A stretch of 6,954 nucleotides of DNA from Prolixibacteraceae bacterium (GTDB lineage Bacteria > Bacteroidota > Bacteroidia > Bacteroidales > Prolixibacteraceae). The position numbers were made by a program, and so were the translations under genes. Shown here piece by piece: positions 4,911 through 6,954 of this stretch. The stretch's first letter is position 1. Each line of letters starts with the position of its first letter. The stretch is from assembly GCA_007116765.1 (NCBI GenBank), contig SKHV01000359.1, positions 1 through 6,954 of the forward strand. Reading direction: 5' to 3'. Under the pieces are notes generated by a model that made no database searches, was not told the origin of the DNA, and saw only the letters and a list, made by a program, of their open reading frames with translations.

Positions 4911-6954
4911 ATGGCAGCAAAATTAACCGACGACATTTTAAAATGGACGCTCGACATTGATGGTCAGCCGGCCATGAAGGCATTGAACGACTGGGAACAA
5001 AAAACCCGCAGTGTTGAAAAGGCCAACAAATCGCTCGACCTCGAAATGGCTAAGCTGAAAGCACGTGGTAAAGAGAATACTACGGCTTTTAAAGAACTTG
5101 AGGCGCAATACAAAACAAATAATGCAACAATGTCGCAGGCAAAAAAGCGCATGGCCGAACTAAGAGGAGAAGTTGGGGTAACCGGACTAACCATGGTGCA
5201 ATTGCGCCAGCGTTCGCGCGAACTCAAAACGCAGCTCGACCGCACTACGCCAAACACCGCCGACTGGAAAAAACTTAAAGGAGAACTCGACAGTGTTGAT
5301 AAGCGCATGGGGCAGGTAGCTGTAAGTAGCCGCAGAACACAAGGCGGCTTGTCGGGTTTTGGCAATCAAATGCGCATGTTGCCCGGTGCAGCAGGAAAAG
5401 CCGCCGGTGGTGTTATGGGTTTGGTAAAAGCATTATGGGCATTAGTGGCAAACCCTATAGGGGCTATAATTGCTGCTTTGGTAATTGGCGTTACCGCTCT
5501 TTTTAAGGCATTCAAAAGCACCGATTCAGGAGCAACCGCAATGGCTTCAACAATGAAGGCGGTAAATAATATCATTAAAGTAATTCTCGACAGGGTTAAT
5601 TCACTTCTTGCAGCTTTTTCGAGACTGCTTAAAGGCGATTTTAAAGGATTTAAAGAAAATGCCAGCGATGCCTTTTCGGGCGTAGGTGCAGCCATTCGCG
5701 ATGCCGCCAAGGCAGGGTGGGAATACGAACAGGTAATGGATGCCATAAAAGATCGTGAAGCCGCAGCACAAATACGCATGTCGAAACTTCGTAATGAGGT
5801 AGAAGAATTGAACAACCTTTCGCGCGACCAAACTAAAACCAACCAGGAACGAATGGAAGCCGCACAGTTGGCAATTGATAAGGAGATTGAATTGGCAGGA
5901 ATTCAAAAAGGTTTTCTCGAAGAACGAAATGCCGCCGAAGCAAAACAATTGGCCGCGCTTATTCAAAACTCAAAGCTCACTACCGAACAAAAGGAAGAAC
6001 AGTTGCAGCGCTGGCTCGAAATAGATGACACGGAACTGGAATCGATGCGCGAAAAAGATAAGGCTTTTGCCGATTTTTACAATAAAAACGAAGAAGCCTT
6101 TCAAAACCTGCAAAAAATGAAAGCCGATGAGTTTGCCATGGATGCGCAAATGAACCAGCGAACCCGCAGGCTTATTTCGTCGCTTTCGGGCTTAAAAAAA
6201 CAATTGGCCGACGAAGAAAAAAACGAAGTTGAAAAACGTCAAAAAGAACAAGAAGATGCACTAAAGGAAGCACAAAAAAAAGAACTTTTTGAGCTTCGCA
6301 AATCAATGTTCGAGAAAGGTGCCACCAAAGAAGAAACCGATGCGCGCATTGAAGCCAAGGAACTCGAACACCTTAATCGTAGGCTCGAAATGTATAAGCG
6401 TTGGGGTAAGGACACTATTGATATTGAGGCCGAAATTCTCAACAAACAAATAAAACTTCGCGCCGACTACGAAAAACAACGTCTGGCAATCGAAAAATCG
6501 ATTAACGATGCTCACGAAGAAATGCTCAAAGAAATGGAGCGAATGGAAGCTGAGCAGTTAAAAGAAATGGATGCCCTTGCAAAAGCCGAGGCCGATAAGG
6601 CATTGCAGGAATTTGAACGATACGAGGAACTTCGCCGCAAATATCAATCGCAAGAAAAAACCGACAAAGAAAACCTAAATGCCGAGCTCAGCGAGTTAAT
6701 TGAGGCTTATAATGCCGGTGGAATTTTATCGCACGAGGAATTTGAACGAAAGAAAGCCGAAATAACCGCCAAATATGCGGGTGAGCGCTTGGCAAAAGAA
6801 AAGGAATACCTTAAATCTTCTGGCGACATGCTGAATAGCCTGGGCAGTATGTTTGCCGCACAAAAGGAGGCTGAGCTTGCAATGGTAGGCGATAACGAAG
6901 CAGCAAAAGCAGCAATCAATAAAAAATACGCTAAGCGCGAACAGAATATAGCGA
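4911..6954 (+). CDS. Phage tail tape measure protein, partial (3' end beyond the window)
   Basis: The reading frame is open from ATG 4911 to the window edge (681 complete codons), so the protein is truncated only by the window. Tape measure proteins run along the tail tube, set tail length and can help DNA pass the host membrane. Residues 1-150 are charged and helical. A hydrophobic, Gly/Ala-rich stretch lies at about 166-198, with the core NPIGAIIAALVIGVTALF (181-198). This is typical of tape measures and is followed by the amphipathic helical segment 200-265. From about 270 to 656 the chain is almost continuous Glu/Lys/Ala-rich coiled coil with few prolines. Two stretches in it, 458-501 and 592-639, look like diverged copies of one unit. 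Towards the edge (about 636-656) a Ser/Gly/Met segment begins the kind of region that normally precedes a second hydrophobic domain. The start follows the upstream stop by 6 nt without an SD. A non-phage coiled-coil protein is unlikely given the neck genes before it. Confidence 0.85.
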   Translation, partial: MAAKLTDDILKWTLDIDGQPAMKALNDWEQKTRSVEKANKSLDLEMAKLKARGKENTTAFKELEAQYKTNNATMSQAKKRMAELRGEVGVTGLTMVQLRQRSRELKTQLDRTTPNTADWKKLKGELDSVDKRMGQVAVSSRRTQGGLSGFGNQMRMLPGAAGKAAGGVMGLVKALWALVANPIGAIIAALVIGVTALFKAFKSTDSGATAMASTMKAVNNIIKVILDRVNSLLAAFSRLLKGDFKGFKENASDAFSGVGAAIRDAAKAGWEYEQVMDAIKDREAAAQIRMSKLRNEVEELNNLSRDQTKTNQERMEAAQLAIDKEIELAGIQKGFLEERNAAEAKQLAALIQNSKLTTEQKEEQLQRWLEIDDTELESMREKDKAFADFYNKNEEAFQNLQKMKADEFAMDAQMNQRTRRLISSLSGLKKQLADEEKNEVEKRQKEQEDALKEAQKKELFELRKSMFEKGATKEETDARIEAKELEHLNRRLEMYKRWGKDTIDIEAEILNKQIKLRADYEKQRLAIEKSINDAHEEMLKEMERMEAEQLKEMDALAKAEADKALQEFERYEELRRKYQSQEKTDKENLNAELSELIEAYNAGGILSHEEFERKKAEITAKYAGERLAKEKEYLKSSGDMLNSLGSMFAAQKEAELAMVGDNEAAKAAINKKYAKREQNIA

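Overview
This window looks like part of the virion-structure module of a tailed bacteriophage, most probably a prophage in a member of the Bacteroidota. Three things point to that host group. The portal-like and DUF6712-like proteins are of types I associate with Bacteroidota prophages. The genes generally lack Shine-Dalgarno sites (one weak AAAGG excepted). A candidate promoter is of the -33/-7 type rather than sigma70. All six supported genes lie on the + strand. No integrase, recombinase, tRNA, rRNA, CRISPR array, IS element or defence gene is visible. The host assignment and several protein roles rest on recalled family patterns and position, not on a database search.

Layout. Bases 1-64 hold a very strong rho-independent terminator that closes a unit lying off the left edge. 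Bases 63-173 are a compact intergenic region with unusual structure: a TTGACAA/TTGTCAA inverted repeat, a C5/G5 hairpin followed by a G6 run, a CCTTT-type pyrimidine tract, and a possible Bacteroidota-type promoter just before the first gene. Bases 174-4904 carry five tightly packed genes: a 102-aa basic protein, a portal protein (490 aa), a DUF6712-like candidate head-tail connector (321 aa), an unrecognised 336-aa protein, and a 187-aa protein that may be a neck or tail-terminator component. These are followed by a 135-aa protein resembling HK97-gp10-type neck proteins. From 4911 to the right edge runs the first 681 codons of a tape measure protein, which continues outside the window.

How the genes work together. 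The portal forms the DNA gate at the capsid vertex. The DUF6712-like, 187-aa and 135-aa proteins probably build the connector and neck that join head to tail. The tape measure protein sets tail length and may form part of the DNA channel. Gene junctions are 1-nt overlaps (TAATG, twice), one 4-nt overlap (ATGA), or gaps of 2-6 nt, so the block is almost certainly one translationally coupled operon.

The most notable point is what is absent. No major capsid protein, protease or scaffold lies between portal and connector genes, and no major tail protein or recognised tail assembly chaperone lies between neck genes and tape measure. Either these are encoded elsewhere, or one of the unrecognised proteins has taken a role. 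Otherwise I see an ordinary phage morphogenesis operon and no convincing evidence of a wholly new system.
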